Source: Niastella yeongjuensis | GTDB taxonomy: Bacteria; Bacteroidota; Bacteroidia; Chitinophagales; Chitinophagaceae | Assembly: GCF_900110245.1 (NCBI RefSeq) | Contig: NZ_FOCZ01000004.1 | Location: 1 to 64,000, forward strand | Direction: 5' to 3' | Length of the DNA: 64,000 nt | Part shown: one piece after another, positions 46,446 through 56,571 of the stretch | How the letters are laid out: each line of letters opens with the position of its first letter | Position numbering within the stretch: the stretch's first letter is position 1 | Program-made: the position numbers and the translations under genes | The notes under the pieces: generated by a model | What the model saw: only the letters and a program-made list of their open reading frames with translations | What the model was told of the DNA's origin: nothing | The model's database searches: none

Positions 46446-49400
46446 ATGCATTCACGCCGAATAATTACAATGCTGTTTTTCCTGCTTCCATGTTTGCAAG
46501 GGTTGTCGCAATCCATCCAGCCCGGGCAGGAAGACAAACGCTTTACCCTCTCGTATAACAAAGTACCGTTCATCCAGATCATTAAGGACATCTGCAACCG
46601 ATATGACTATGTTTTTGTTGCCCGGGCCAATGTGATTCCCAATGAGTCAGTGAGCCTTCATGTTAAGGATGCCACCTTGCAACAGGTGTTTGAGGCATTA
46701 TGCGCCAGGGTTCCGGTTACCATTCACATTATAAGTAACATGCTATGCATTGTTAGAAAAAAGGGGGAAGGCGTTGTGACGGACATGAACAAGAACCGGA
46801 TATCAGGAGCATCGGTTACCAACTGCCGCACCGGAAAAGGCGTTCATACCGATTCAAGTGGACGATTTTCGTTGGAGGATGTCGAACCTCACGATACGCT
46901 TTTAGTTACCCATGTCAGTTATGTACCCACACGTTACCTGGTTAAAGACCAACCCATCATTAATATCAACCTAATAAAAGACGTTAATGTACTTCCCCTT
47001 GTTGCTGTATACAGTACCGGTTATCAGGATATTCCGGTTGAGCAGGCAACGGGTTCTTTCAGGCAGGCAAATATACAACAGGCTGCAGCCCCTTCTTATT
47101 TTAACCTGCAGGAAAGTTTTGCCAATAACTTAAGCGGTTATCTGCCTGAACTGAAAACAACCACGGGTCCACACCTTAACATAGGCTCGCTACGCGGGCG
47201 GAATACGCTTATCAGCAATGCACAGGCACTGGTACTCGTAGACGATTTCCCTTTCTACGGCGACCTATATATGCTGAACCCTGATGACATAGAAAGTATC
47301 ACTGTTGCAAAAGATGCTGCCTCTACAGCCATATATGGTACCAGGGCCGCTAATGGCATTATTCTGCTCAATACTAAAAAGGCTAATTGGAAACAACCTC
47401 TCCGGATCTCGTTCAATAACGTGGTAACCGTCAACAGCCGGTCTGATATAAACTACACACCCACCATTCGGCCAGGGGACTTTGTATCGTTGGAAGAAAA
47501 GCTGTTCTACGAAAATTATTTTTCGCCTGCAATGCGTCAAAATGCTGCTATTTCACCTGTAGCAGAAACAATGCTAAACTATGAAACCGGTCGTATCACT
47601 AATGAAGAAAAGGAAGCCAGGCTGAATGTACTCCGCAGCCATGATGTCCGGTCAGATATAAAAAAATACTTTTACCAGCCTGGTCTAACCCAACGTAGTG
47701 GCATACAGGTGTCAGGCTATCGGGATAGCCTGGCTTTTTTTGGTTCAATGAGTAATGGCACTGCTTCTTTTAATGAAAGGGGCAATTCCCACATCCGTAC
47801 CACCATGCTCGGCAATTTACAGTACCGTAACAAAAAATGGTCAGTCGCCACCGGGCTATTTTATTCCGGCAATATCATCCGGAACAACTTTGTATCTCCC
47901 CCCGCCGGCCCTGCTTACTTGTCACTGGCAGACAGTGAAGGAACACCTTTGTCAATACCTTACCTGTACAGCAACAAATTTGTTGACACTGCCGGCAGCA
48001 ACGCTTTACTCGACTGGCATTACCGGCCCTTACAGGAATTGCATAATGCAGATAGTGTCAGCAGGTATCACTATACGATGGCCAACACCAAAATCAGCTA
48101 CCAACTTACTCCTTCGTGGCAGGTACAGGGTTTGTATCAATTTGGCCTGTTAGGGTTGAACCAAAGAACAGTGTACAACCTCGAAACCTTTTATGCCCGG
48201 AACCTGATCAACAACTTTACACAGATCAACCCGCAGGGTATTGAAAGACCCATTCCACTCGCCCCCATTCAGGATTTACATGAAACCATAACCCGCATCA
48301 ATAACTGGCGTTTACAATCAAACTACCACCACCGGTGGGAGAAATTGGAACTGACGGTAATAGGCGGTATTGAATCACAAAACACCAGGAGCAGCATCGA
48401 TAGCAGACGCATCTATGGCGCTGACGCCCCTGAGGGAGAAAGGGACCTTAATTATCAAGCCTTCTATCCCCAATACTGGAAACCTGGTTTGCGCATACAG
48501 ATCCCCTATATAGGGGTACACAGTGATTCAGCAGATTATTATTTCAGCTATTTTGGAAATGCCTTTTATACCTGGTCAAAGCAGGTAACCTTCTCCTTGT
48601 CTTTTCGCCAGGACCGGTCAAACCGGTTTGGCATGAATATAAACCGGGAGTTTACTCCTTTATGGTCGGAAGGTATACTGCTACACCTTAATAAGTTCCT
48701 TTTTTTCCCAGCCAGCTTCCCTTATATAAGTCTGCGTGCAACCATTGGCAAAACCGGTAACGATGGGTTAAAAACCTCCTGGAGCACTACTATCAGGCAG
48801 ATGAACGATCCTGCCACCAATTTGCCCCTGGCATACATCGATAACCCCGGTAACCCTAACCTGTCATTTGAGGAACTACTGACATTAAATATTGGTCTGG
48901 ATGTAAAAACGCGCGACAGGCGTATTCAGCTGAGTCTGGATGCATACCGGAAAAAAGCCCATAACCTGTTAAGTTATAGTATGGCCAATCCCACTTCGGG
49001 TGTTTCGCTGGTAAAATCCAACAGTGGCCGGTTAAATGGTTTTGGTATAGATGCCAATGTGCATACTATAAACATACAAGGACCTTTGACCTGGGAAACG
49101 AATGGCTGGTTAAGTTATACCACCAATAAGGTACAATCACGGGAGCTCTCATTAAGTGAGGCCTGGCAATATACCGACCCTTCCACCTATGTTCCCCGCA
49201 AAGGATATCCGGTGGAGGCCATCTTTGCCTTTCGCTCGGGCGGGCTCGATGGCAAAGGTGATCCGGTTGGTTACGAGGATGGCTACCGGAGTAAAAACTA
49301 TCTGAATATACTTTCCGCTGATCCACGAACATTAAGGTATATCGGTTCTGCCACCCCCACCCTGTTTGGCTGTATTACCAATACCCTGCAATATGGAAGG

Positions 49401-49835
49401 TTCCTGCTTTCATTTCAGCTGGCATACAAATTAAAATATTATATCAGGCGCGCTTCCTTATTTGTTTCCGACCTGGACCAGGGAATTGTGCACAGCGATT
49501 ATTATAAACGCTGGCAACAACCTGGTGATGAATTATACACTACGGTACCTGCGCTGGAATTCAATTTTGACGCATTAAGGGAGCAGTTTTATAAATACAG
49601 CGAAACATTAATAGAACGGGGTGACCATATCAGGTTACAAAACCTGCAGCTATCATATAACTGGGGAAATAAAGGTTTATCGGCCCTGAAATTAACGCGG
49701 TTAGAAATGGGTATCACGGCTAACAATCTGGGTATTATCTGGCGCGCAAATACTAAAAAGCTTGACCCGGATGTAGTGGCAGGCATGCCGCCGGTTCCCC
49801 GTAGCATGACCTTTTCTTTTAAGGCTCATTTTTAA
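46446..49835 (+). CDS. SusC/RagA family TonB-dependent receptor with STN signalling domain
   Basis: This 1129-residue protein has a signal peptide (ending GLSQS), an STN domain at residues about 35-100 (FTLSYNKVPFIQIIKDICNRYDYVFV, LHVKDATLQQVFEALC), a carboxypeptidase-like domain, plug (NTLISNAQALVLVDDFPFYG, AASTAIYGTRAANGIILLNT) and barrel. The STN domain talks to the FecR protein encoded 4 bp upstream, so this is a transducing SusC. It lacks the canonical VVGYGTQ; the equivalent reads VYSTGYQDIPVEQATGSF. It likely imports an oligosaccharide. Confidence 0.95.
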   Translation: MHSRRIITMLFFLLPCLQGLSQSIQPGQEDKRFTLSYNKVPFIQIIKDICNRYDYVFVARANVIPNESVSLHVKDATLQQVFEALCARVPVTIHIISNMLCIVRKKGEGVVTDMNKNRISGASVTNCRTGKGVHTDSSGRFSLEDVEPHDTLLVTHVSYVPTRYLVKDQPIININLIKDVNVLPLVAVYSTGYQDIPVEQATGSFRQANIQQAAAPSYFNLQESFANNLSGYLPELKTTTGPHLNIGSLRGRNTLISNAQALVLVDDFPFYGDLYMLNPDDIESITVAKDAASTAIYGTRAANGIILLNTKKANWKQPLRISFNNVVTVNSRSDINYTPTIRPGDFVSLEEKLFYENYFSPAMRQNAAISPVAETMLNYETGRITNEEKEARLNVLRSHDVRSDIKKYFYQPGLTQRSGIQVSGYRDSLAFFGSMSNGTASFNERGNSHIRTTMLGNLQYRNKKWSVATGLFYSGNIIRNNFVSPPAGPAYLSLADSEGTPLSIPYLYSNKFVDTAGSNALLDWHYRPLQELHNADSVSRYHYTMANTKISYQLTPSWQVQGLYQFGLLGLNQRTVYNLETFYARNLINNFTQINPQGIERPIPLAPIQDLHETITRINNWRLQSNYHHRWEKLELTVIGGIESQNTRSSIDSRRIYGADAPEGERDLNYQAFYPQYWKPGLRIQIPYIGVHSDSADYYFSYFGNAFYTWSKQVTFSLSFRQDRSNRFGMNINREFTPLWSEGILLHLNKFLFFPASFPYISLRATIGKTGNDGLKTSWSTTIRQMNDPATNLPLAYIDNPGNPNLSFEELLTLNIGLDVKTRDRRIQLSLDAYRKKAHNLLSYSMANPTSGVSLVKSNSGRLNGFGIDANVHTINIQGPLTWETNGWLSYTTNKVQSRELSLSEAWQYTDPSTYVPRKGYPVEAIFAFRSGGLDGKGDPVGYEDGYRSKNYLNILSADPRTLRYIGSATPTLFGCITNTLQYGRFLLSFQLAYKLKYYIRRASLFVSDLDQGIVHSDYYKRWQQPGDELYTTVPALEFNFDALREQFYKYSETLIERGDHIRLQNLQLSYNWGNKGLSALKLTRLEMGITANNLGIIWRANTKKLDPDVVAGMPPVPRSMTFSFKAHF

Positions 49836-49858
49836 CCTGTTTATAGCATCAACATAAT

Positions 49859-51229
49859 ATGAATTACTTTCAAACCATATTGTTACTGATTGGTATAACG
49901 GGCAGCACCGCCTGTAGCAAAAATAAAAACCTGGAGACTGATCCTTCCAGCAGCATTACCACCATCAGGACACTGGCTGATTGTCAAAGCCTGTTAAACA
50001 ATAAAGATCTTTTTAATGAAACACCTGTTTTGGGTGAAATTTCCGCAGATGATTGTTATATAGCTCCCATCTTTTTGAATTCCTTAAGTATACCGGAAAA
50101 AAATGCGTATACCTGGCAGGTTGAGATTTTTGAAGGACAAAAAAATGTCGCCGACTATTCCACTCCCTATGCACAGGTTCATATTGCCAACCAGGTACTC
50201 ACTGCGTTGCCCCGGATAAAGGTGAGCAAGGTGGAACAAGCTGAAAAGAACAATATTGAAGGGACCGCTTATTTTTTCCGGGCGTATGCTTTTTTTAACC
50301 TGCTGCAATTGTTTGCTCCCCCCTACGATATTACCATAGCTGCGTCATCGCCCGGCATTGCCCTGCCGCTGACGCCAGATATCAATACCATCTATTCAAG
50401 GGCTTCCCTGGAGGCAAGTTATAAACGCGTAATTACAGATCTGCGGCAGGCGAAAAGCGGATTAATAGACAAGGTGTATCGTGACCAACCTTCTAAACCC
50501 GCAGCCGATGCGATGCTGGCCAGGGTATTCCTGAGTATGGGCGATTACCTCCAGGCAGGCGCCTATGCCGACAGCTGTTTACAGAACTATAATACCCTGA
50601 TGAATTATAATTTGCTTGATCTGTCATTGTCCCTTCCCATTCCCAATTTGAACGATGAAATTTTGTATTACAGCAACATCCGCAACAATAATGGCATTTT
50701 CCTGAGGAGGATTTCCCGGTATTCTTTTGTTGATTCCATATTATATGGTTCTTATGCGGTCAATGATCTTCGTAAGAAGGTGTTTTTTAACAGGGATTCC
50801 ACTAAAGTGGTGGGATACAAAGCCAGCTATACCGGAAACCAGTTCGCTTTCAGCGGACTGGCCACCGATGAAGTATACCTGATAAGCGCTGAATGCAAAG
50901 CGAGGGCTGGCGACCTGCCCGGTGCCTTGCAGGATCTTAACACGCTATTGGCAAACCGGTTTAGTCCGGATACGTTTCAACCTTACAGTGCAGCCACACC
51001 GCAGGAAGTATTAAAATTCATTTTGGAAGAACGAAGAAAAGAATTGGTATACCGGGGACTGCGTTTTACCGATCTAAGACGTTTAAATAAATCAGGGGCA
51101 GGCATAGTACTAAACAGGGTTGTAAATGGTATGATATACCAACTCTCCCCTAACGACCTTCGGTATACTTTACCAATACCAGATGACGCGCTTGACGGCA
51201 GCCTGATTGTTCAAAATCCCAGACAGTAG
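49859..51229 (+). CDS. RagB/SusD family lipoprotein
   Basis: This 456-residue lipoprotein has a lipobox near Cys19 (ITGSTACSK), the N-terminal SusD block (LETDPSSSITTIRTLADCQSLL), NIEGTAYFFRAYAFFNLLQLF, and the C-terminal ILEERRKELVYRGLRFTDLRRL. It is shorter than the other SusD in the window. It follows its SusC partner by 23 bp and completes a FecR-SusC-SusD set. Confidence 0.94.
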   Translation: MNYFQTILLLIGITGSTACSKNKNLETDPSSSITTIRTLADCQSLLNNKDLFNETPVLGEISADDCYIAPIFLNSLSIPEKNAYTWQVEIFEGQKNVADYSTPYAQVHIANQVLTALPRIKVSKVEQAEKNNIEGTAYFFRAYAFFNLLQLFAPPYDITIAASSPGIALPLTPDINTIYSRASLEASYKRVITDLRQAKSGLIDKVYRDQPSKPAADAMLARVFLSMGDYLQAGAYADSCLQNYNTLMNYNLLDLSLSLPIPNLNDEILYYSNIRNNNGIFLRRISRYSFVDSILYGSYAVNDLRKKVFFNRDSTKVVGYKASYTGNQFAFSGLATDEVYLISAECKARAGDLPGALQDLNTLLANRFSPDTFQPYSAATPQEVLKFILEERRKELVYRGLRFTDLRRLNKSGAGIVLNRVVNGMIYQLSPNDLRYTLPIPDDALDGSLIVQNPRQ

Positions 51230-51271
51230 TGCATAACAAGAAAGTTTCCTGATCATTCGTACCTTTATTAC

Positions 51272-52027
51272 ATGGACAATACCCAACGTTTCAGCAACAG
51301 AGTAGAGAACTATGTGAAGTACCGCCCGCATTATCCCCCTGCTATTGTAAACTATATACAGCAGCAGTTTGGTTTTAAAACAGGCACTATTGCCGATGTG
51401 GGCGCCGGCACGGGCATCCTTACCAGCCTCTTCCTCGATGCGGGTTATGCAGTGTATGCTGTAGAACCCAATGCGCCCATGTTAGCTAAAGCAACTACGC
51501 TGTTGCAGGATTATCCTGGTTTTACGGCGGTACCGGGTACAGCAGAAAATACCACCCTGCCAGAGAACAGTGTAGACGCGATAATGGCAGGACAAGCATT
51601 TCATTGGTTCAACCCGGAAAATAGCAAAGCAGAATTTACCCGCATTCTGAAACCGCAGGGACTGGTGATGCTGGTATGGAACGAGCGCAACACCCAGGCA
51701 CCATTTGAGCAGGAGTATGATGCTTTGATCAATAAATATGGAAAGGATTATGTACAGGTAAAACACCGGAATATTGAGCCTGCTGATATTGAGTCCTTTT
51801 TTGCACCGGCACCCATGGAGTTGAAAGTATTCGACAACCAACAGGTGTTTGACTTCGATGGTTTGAAGGGTCGATTGTTATCTTCCTCTTATATGCCCCT
51901 GCAAGGCGAAGCGGGTTACGAGGAAATGCTCACCGCACTCAACAAACTTTTCGACAAATACCAGCAGGCGGGAACTATTACCATTACCTACGATACCCGG
52001 TTATATGCCGGCAAGTGGTTTAACTGA
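51272..52027 (+). CDS. class I SAM-dependent methyltransferase
   Basis: This 251-residue enzyme has the SAM-binding motif I ADVGAGTGILTSLFLDAG, motif II VEPNAPM, and the post-motif block NSVDAIMAGQAFHWFNPENSKAE of the Methyltransf_11 family (YcgJ/TMT-like). The substrate is unknown. Its 3' end overlaps that of the convergent pectate lyase gene by 27 bp. Confidence 0.93.
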   Translation: MDNTQRFSNRVENYVKYRPHYPPAIVNYIQQQFGFKTGTIADVGAGTGILTSLFLDAGYAVYAVEPNAPMLAKATTLLQDYPGFTAVPGTAENTTLPENSVDAIMAGQAFHWFNPENSKAEFTRILKPQGLVMLVWNERNTQAPFEQEYDALINKYGKDYVQVKHRNIEPADIESFFAPAPMELKVFDNQQVFDFDGLKGRLLSSSYMPLQGEAGYEEMLTALNKLFDKYQQAGTITITYDTRLYAGKWFN

Positions 52028-54190
52028 GTTGCAAAAACGCACTTCCCGGATCTGCCCTTTGAACCAGTCTTTTTTATTCAATCGAACACCTAAAGAAATA
52101 TTGCCTTTTGTCACTAAGGGGAAATCCATGTCGCTTTCCCCTTCTTTTTTGCCATCGATAAAGGTGTACATCTTTTTACCATCATACACCAATGCAACCC
52201 GGTGCCAGCTGTCTGCCGGGTGTAATTTGGTAGAATCGATCAGGGTAATGCCCTTTTTCGTTTTTCCGTTTTTTAGAAACCCATCGAGGTACCATTGTTT
52301 GTCTTTTGTCAGGCGGAGTTCGAGTGTTCCCCGGTTCAGGGAGCTGTCTTCGAAATGAACGAACCTTGGCGCCACCGGTCCGTCGCTGTCTGGCTTGAAC
52401 AACACTTCAATGGTGAAGTGCGACCAACCTGCAAGCGGAATTTCAGGCAGTACCAGGCCATCAGTAATACCATTGAAATAAATGGAGCTATCGTTCCCTT
52501 CCACTTTGGTTATGGGATCGCCCAGCACAACCGGATTGAATCCACCGACTTGTTTAGGATCATTCAAATGCCAGATAACATTTTTATCGGATGCTTTATT
52601 ATTTGACCGCAGATAACTGATCAGCACCTGCATATTGCGGATGTATTCGGGGGTGGAGATATATTCCTGGTCAGACAGGTCGCGGTAAGGAGAAGTATCG
52701 GTGGTATCGCCTACATTGGTGGAAGCGTAGGCATCGGTAGCTTCCTTTCTTTCTCCATCCCCTGCGTAGGGATTGCTTTTCATGGCATGTTTCACCAGCC
52801 AGCGGTTCTGACTGTCGAGCCCATCTATAATTGCTTTCACCCTTGTTTCGCTTACTGCTTCATTTTCCGCGTGTTCAACCCGGCTGAGGTGATAAAACGC
52901 CTGCGGCGTACCTGTTGCATCAAATGGAGCAGGAATTAAGGGAGAATGCTGCGACGCTTCTTTGGGTGACAGCGCACTTATTTTCGCATACTCTGTTTTC
53001 AGGTGCTGTAGATCCAGGTTGCTTTTCCCCGGCATATGAGACAATAAATTTGCATCGCTGGTATCTTTGTAATAATACCCATAGATCACATTGGAACCTT
53101 TGCGATGAACAAACATGGGTTTATCAGTAACCGGATCTACAAAGAGCGGATGGGTATATTTTCCGTTTTGCGTCATGCGTTCCGGCAGTCTTACCTTTTC
53201 CAGCCATTTGATGGCATCGGGGATATGCGCCAGGAATTTCCGGTCGCCTGTGTACTGATAAAACTTCAGCAGCAACAGGCAATTATTAAAGGTATAGCGG
53301 GGCACATAACCAGCAGGTTCGTAAGTTCTGGCACCTGCCACCTGCATATTCATATTGTACTGTTGTCCCCAGGCCCCATTTTTACCCTGTACCAGTAAAT
53401 AGAAATTCATCCCCTTATAGATAGGTTCAAGAAACCTGCTATCTCCCAATGTTTCATAACACTGAATAAGAAACAATACGTTTTCCCAGATCACATCGTC
53501 GTTGAAGGTATAAAAGGAAGAATAGTCGGGATGGCCTGCTTTATTAAAATCGTGTTTAAGCGGGTATCGTTGCGGCCAGCCGCCATTCGGATACTGGCTT
53601 TTGAGGACAAAATCGATGGCTTTATCGAGCGCAGGTTTGTACCGGGGATCCAGTTTTTGCAGGTATAACCGCAGCAGAAAACGGGCCGCATCGGAGGTCA
53701 CATCATCATCGTAGGTACTGTTGCCATAGTAGTGTTGAAACTCCTCTAACCGCCAGGCATTTTTGCCGATGGTGGCATACCATTTTTTGAGTGAGCGGTC
53801 GCCGGCAAAATCAATCAGGTAATTCCAGCCGCCTTCATTGCTCTGGCCCCAGATCATAGCCGCCCCTGCCCTTTCTGCCTGCTGGTAAAAGTATTCATTG
53901 CCTGTTGTTTCATAGGCATCCAGCAGCATGTGGCCAACGCTTACGGTGCCGCCGTCCTGCACCCAGATCATGGTTTTATAGGCCTCCATTTCTCCCCACC
54001 GCCTCGACAGATCGGGTAAATAATACCAAACATATCCGCCATTTGTACTTACGTTTTCCGACATAAACCGGGTGGCCTTGAGCATGGCCTGTTCGGCCTG
54101 TTGAGAAAGTGTTGACTGTTGGGCAAAAACTACATTACAGTACCCAATGGCAAGCAGGGCGATACACTTTATACGACTGGTGGCTGTCAT
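52001..54190 (-). CDS. PL10-family pectate lyase with C-terminal LamG-like domain
   Basis: This 729-residue secreted protein has a signal peptide (ending VVFAQ, about residue 25). Residues about 30-370 form the PL10 alpha/alpha barrel with the family marks GGWNYLIDFAGD, YDDDVTSDAARFLLRLY, and YPNGGWPQRYPL. A linker of unknown fold follows, and residues about 540-725 are a concanavalin-like LamG domain (WSHFTIEVLFKPDSDG, WHRVALVYDGKKMYTFIDGK). The enzyme cleaves polygalacturonate by beta-elimination with Ca2+. It faces the SusC/SusD/FecR set, so pectin use by that set is plausible. I use the ATG at 54190, where the signal peptide starts, rather than 54265. Confidence 0.9.
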   Translation of the reverse strand: MTATSRIKCIALLAIGYCNVVFAQQSTLSQQAEQAMLKATRFMSENVSTNGGYVWYYLPDLSRRWGEMEAYKTMIWVQDGGTVSVGHMLLDAYETTGNEYFYQQAERAGAAMIWGQSNEGGWNYLIDFAGDRSLKKWYATIGKNAWRLEEFQHYYGNSTYDDDVTSDAARFLLRLYLQKLDPRYKPALDKAIDFVLKSQYPNGGWPQRYPLKHDFNKAGHPDYSSFYTFNDDVIWENVLFLIQCYETLGDSRFLEPIYKGMNFYLLVQGKNGAWGQQYNMNMQVAGARTYEPAGYVPRYTFNNCLLLLKFYQYTGDRKFLAHIPDAIKWLEKVRLPERMTQNGKYTHPLFVDPVTDKPMFVHRKGSNVIYGYYYKDTSDANLLSHMPGKSNLDLQHLKTEYAKISALSPKEASQHSPLIPAPFDATGTPQAFYHLSRVEHAENEAVSETRVKAIIDGLDSQNRWLVKHAMKSNPYAGDGERKEATDAYASTNVGDTTDTSPYRDLSDQEYISTPEYIRNMQVLISYLRSNNKASDKNVIWHLNDPKQVGGFNPVVLGDPITKVEGNDSSIYFNGITDGLVLPEIPLAGWSHFTIEVLFKPDSDGPVAPRFVHFEDSSLNRGTLELRLTKDKQWYLDGFLKNGKTKKGITLIDSTKLHPADSWHRVALVYDGKKMYTFIDGKKEGESDMDFPLVTKGNISLGVRLNKKDWFKGQIREVRFCNSVKPLAGI

Positions 54191-54245
54191 AAAATCGTTA
54201 GAATATGTGAAGCAATCTTTTAAAAAACCTTTATAAATATAATAC

Positions 54246-54280
54246 CAAAAAAAATCCTGTAACATTAAACTTACAGGATT
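54246..54280 (-). terminator. intrinsic terminator after the S41 protease and its repeat array
   Basis: AATCCTGTAA and TTACAGGATT form a 10-bp stem with an 8-nt loop, followed on the minus strand by eight T residues. It separates the protease transcript from the pectate lyase gene. Confidence 0.85.
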
Positions 54281-54291
54281 CTTCTTTTAAG

Positions 54292-54567
54292 GAATCCCCT
54301 CCTGGGAGAGCCTGTCCCGCTTTGCGGGAGGAAGGGGTGGGTTTTTCTTTAGAATCCCCTCCTGGGAGAGCCTGTCCCGCTTTGCGGGAGGAAGGGGTGG
54401 GTTTTCTTTAGAATCCCCTCCTGGGAGGGGAAGGGGTGGGTTTTCTTTAGAATCCCCTCCTGGAAGGGGAAGGGGGTGGGCTTTCTTTAGAATCCCCTCC
54501 TGGGAGGGGAAGGGGTGGGTTTTCTTTAGAATCCCCTCCTGGGAGGGGAAGGGGTGGGTTTTCTTTA
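54292..54567. repeat. tandem array of six 39-60 bp units ending on a stop codon
   Basis: Unit starts are at 54292, 54352, 54411, 54450, 54490 and 54529. Four units are 39-40 bp and two (the first two) carry a 20-bp insertion that includes the hairpin CCCGCTTTGCGGG. Core: GAATCCCCTCC...AAGGGGTGGG...TTTCTTTA. The last unit's terminal TTA is the stop codon of the S41 gene. Confidence 0.95.
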
Positions 54568-56571
54568 CTGCATTTCAGTCATTGTTTTCAGCACCTGTTC
54601 CAGGTAGATGTCTCTTGCCAGGCTTTTTACCCAGGGCCCGGGTTCCTTTCCAGCCAGCTCCGTTACCTCCATCACTTTGCTGTCGGGCAATAGCAATGCT
54701 TTTTCAAACTGGCGGATTATTCTGCGACGCTGTACCAGGAAGGTTTTAAACTGTTCGGGCGTTAAGCCCTTTCCACGTGTATTCCGGAAATTCGCCAGAG
54801 AATCGTTGTACCGGCGAATACTGCGGAACGCGCTGTCCTTGCTCACACTTTCCGTTGCATGCGCCGCCAGCTGGTCTATATTGTTACCGGAATGAGTGGT
54901 ATAAGCCAGCGGTTGTATACCGTCCCAGGTCATGGCAAAAGGCATGTCCCCTTCGTGGATGCCCTGTGTTTCATAAATATCCGGAAGCACGATATCCGGG
55001 ATAACACCTTTCTGTTGGGTGGAACCGCCATTGATGCGATAGAATTTCTTTACAGTGAGTTTCAACGCGCCCTGTTTTTCCTGGCCCAGCTGCATTTCAG
55101 TTTGTACGGTGCCTTTACCGAACGTGGAACTACCAATAATAATCCCCCGTTTATAATCCTGGATAGCAGCGGCAAAGATCTCCGAAGCGGAAGCGCTTAG
55201 TTCGTTTACCATTACAGTAAGCGGGCCGGAGTATATTGCTTCGGGGCGGTTGCAGGTCACTACCTGCTGCATGCCATTGCCGGTTCTTACCTGTACTACA
55301 GGACCGCTGCCCACAAACAAGGCCACCATTTTAATTACCTGCACCACGGAGCCGCCCCCGTTGTTGCGCAGGTCGATGATGATGCCGTTTACGTTCTGTG
55401 CTTTCAACTTATTTACTTCCTTCTCTATATCATCGGCACAATGGGCGCCATCAGCATGCGCAAAATCATCATAGAATACGGGCAGATAGATGTAACCGGT
55501 TTTCCGGCCATCTTTTGTAATAACGGCGCTTCTGACGCCGGCTTCTTCCCGGCGTATTTCTTCTCTTACCAACGCTACCGTAGCGATGCTGCCATCCGCC
55601 TTGCGGACGTAAAGCATGGCTGTAGTACCTTTTTCACCTCTGATGAGCCGGGCCACTTCCCGCACTGACATCCCTTCCACTTCAGTAGGTACATCGTCCT
55701 TTCCCTGGGCTACCTTAACGATCTGGTCGTTGATGGCGAGCGCATTGCTCTTCCAGGCAGGGCCGCCGGCATCAAGGGAAGCGATGATCACATGACCTTC
55801 TTCATCTTCTTTTAAGAGGGCGCCAATGCCATAAAAACGATTGGCCATGCGCTGGTCGAATTCCTGTTTATCCAGTGGTGGAAAATAATCAGAGTGAGGA
55901 TCTGTATACCGCACAATGCTGTTCAGGTAGTTACTGAAAAGCTGCTCTTCACTTTGCGCAAAATACCGGGTGAGTTTTCTGTCTAATTGTTTCAACAGGC
56001 TTTCGCTGGTCATCTGCTCCAGCTGTTTATCTGTTTTGCCGTGGGTAACATCGCCGGGTTTACTCAGTGCCCGTTGCTCCTGCAGGGCGGTTAATTTCTC
56101 CAGTACAATTTGTTTCAGGTAATTGTTCCATCTACGCTCGCGCTCTGCCTCATTCACCGGAAATTCCGCAGGTTCCTGATCGGGAAAAATACTATCCTTG
56201 TTATTGAAAATAAAGGGGTGGGTCAACAGCCGTCTGTAGATGGCAGCGGCTTCATTGTATCGCTTTGCATACAGGCTGGTTACGGCCGGAAAGAATTGTA
56301 CGGAGTCGCCATGCAACTCATTATCCAGCGAAAACTTATAAGCGCCCAGCTGTTTGATATCTTCCTGCAGGAAGATGTATTTGCGATTATCAAGCGAATG
56401 CAGGTGTGCCTCCCATACGCCTACAGAGAACCCGTCATTGATCTTCGGCTGCAGGTAATGTCTTTGTTCCAACATAGTACCAACCTGCGTTAAAATACTA
56501 CTATGTTCATCGGGAGGACCTGTGAAAGACTGCAGGATCAATAGGGCAATCGCTATAGTTACACTTTTCAT
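54565..56571 (-). CDS. C-terminal processing protease (Prc/Tsp type, S41)
   Basis: This 668-residue periplasmic protease has a weak signal peptide, an N-terminal domain of the Prc type (residues about 30-230), a PDZ domain about 235-330 (GIGALLKEDEEGHVIIASLDAGGPAWKSN), and the S41 catalytic core with the nucleophile block NELSASASEIFAAAIQDY near residue 460 and the Lys in STFGKGTVQ near 486. A C-terminal DUF3340-like part follows. Prc proteases cut proteins at their C-termini and control envelope enzymes. Length and order match E. coli Prc (about 680 aa). Its stop codon is the edge of a tandem repeat array. Confidence 0.94.
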   Translation of the reverse strand: MKSVTIAIALLILQSFTGPPDEHSSILTQVGTMLEQRHYLQPKINDGFSVGVWEAHLHSLDNRKYIFLQEDIKQLGAYKFSLDNELHGDSVQFFPAVTSLYAKRYNEAAAIYRRLLTHPFIFNNKDSIFPDQEPAEFPVNEAERERRWNNYLKQIVLEKLTALQEQRALSKPGDVTHGKTDKQLEQMTSESLLKQLDRKLTRYFAQSEEQLFSNYLNSIVRYTDPHSDYFPPLDKQEFDQRMANRFYGIGALLKEDEEGHVIIASLDAGGPAWKSNALAINDQIVKVAQGKDDVPTEVEGMSVREVARLIRGEKGTTAMLYVRKADGSIATVALVREEIRREEAGVRSAVITKDGRKTGYIYLPVFYDDFAHADGAHCADDIEKEVNKLKAQNVNGIIIDLRNNGGGSVVQVIKMVALFVGSGPVVQVRTGNGMQQVVTCNRPEAIYSGPLTVMVNELSASASEIFAAAIQDYKRGIIIGSSTFGKGTVQTEMQLGQEKQGALKLTVKKFYRINGGSTQQKGVIPDIVLPDIYETQGIHEGDMPFAMTWDGIQPLAYTTHSGNNIDQLAAHATESVSKDSAFRSIRRYNDSLANFRNTRGKGLTPEQFKTFLVQRRRIIRQFEKALLLPDSKVMEVTELAGKEPGPWVKSLARDIYLEQVLKTMTEMQ

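Noticed and set aside
54292-54567. CRISPR array
   Set aside because: Units are head-to-tail copies with no unique spacers, and no cas gene is present.
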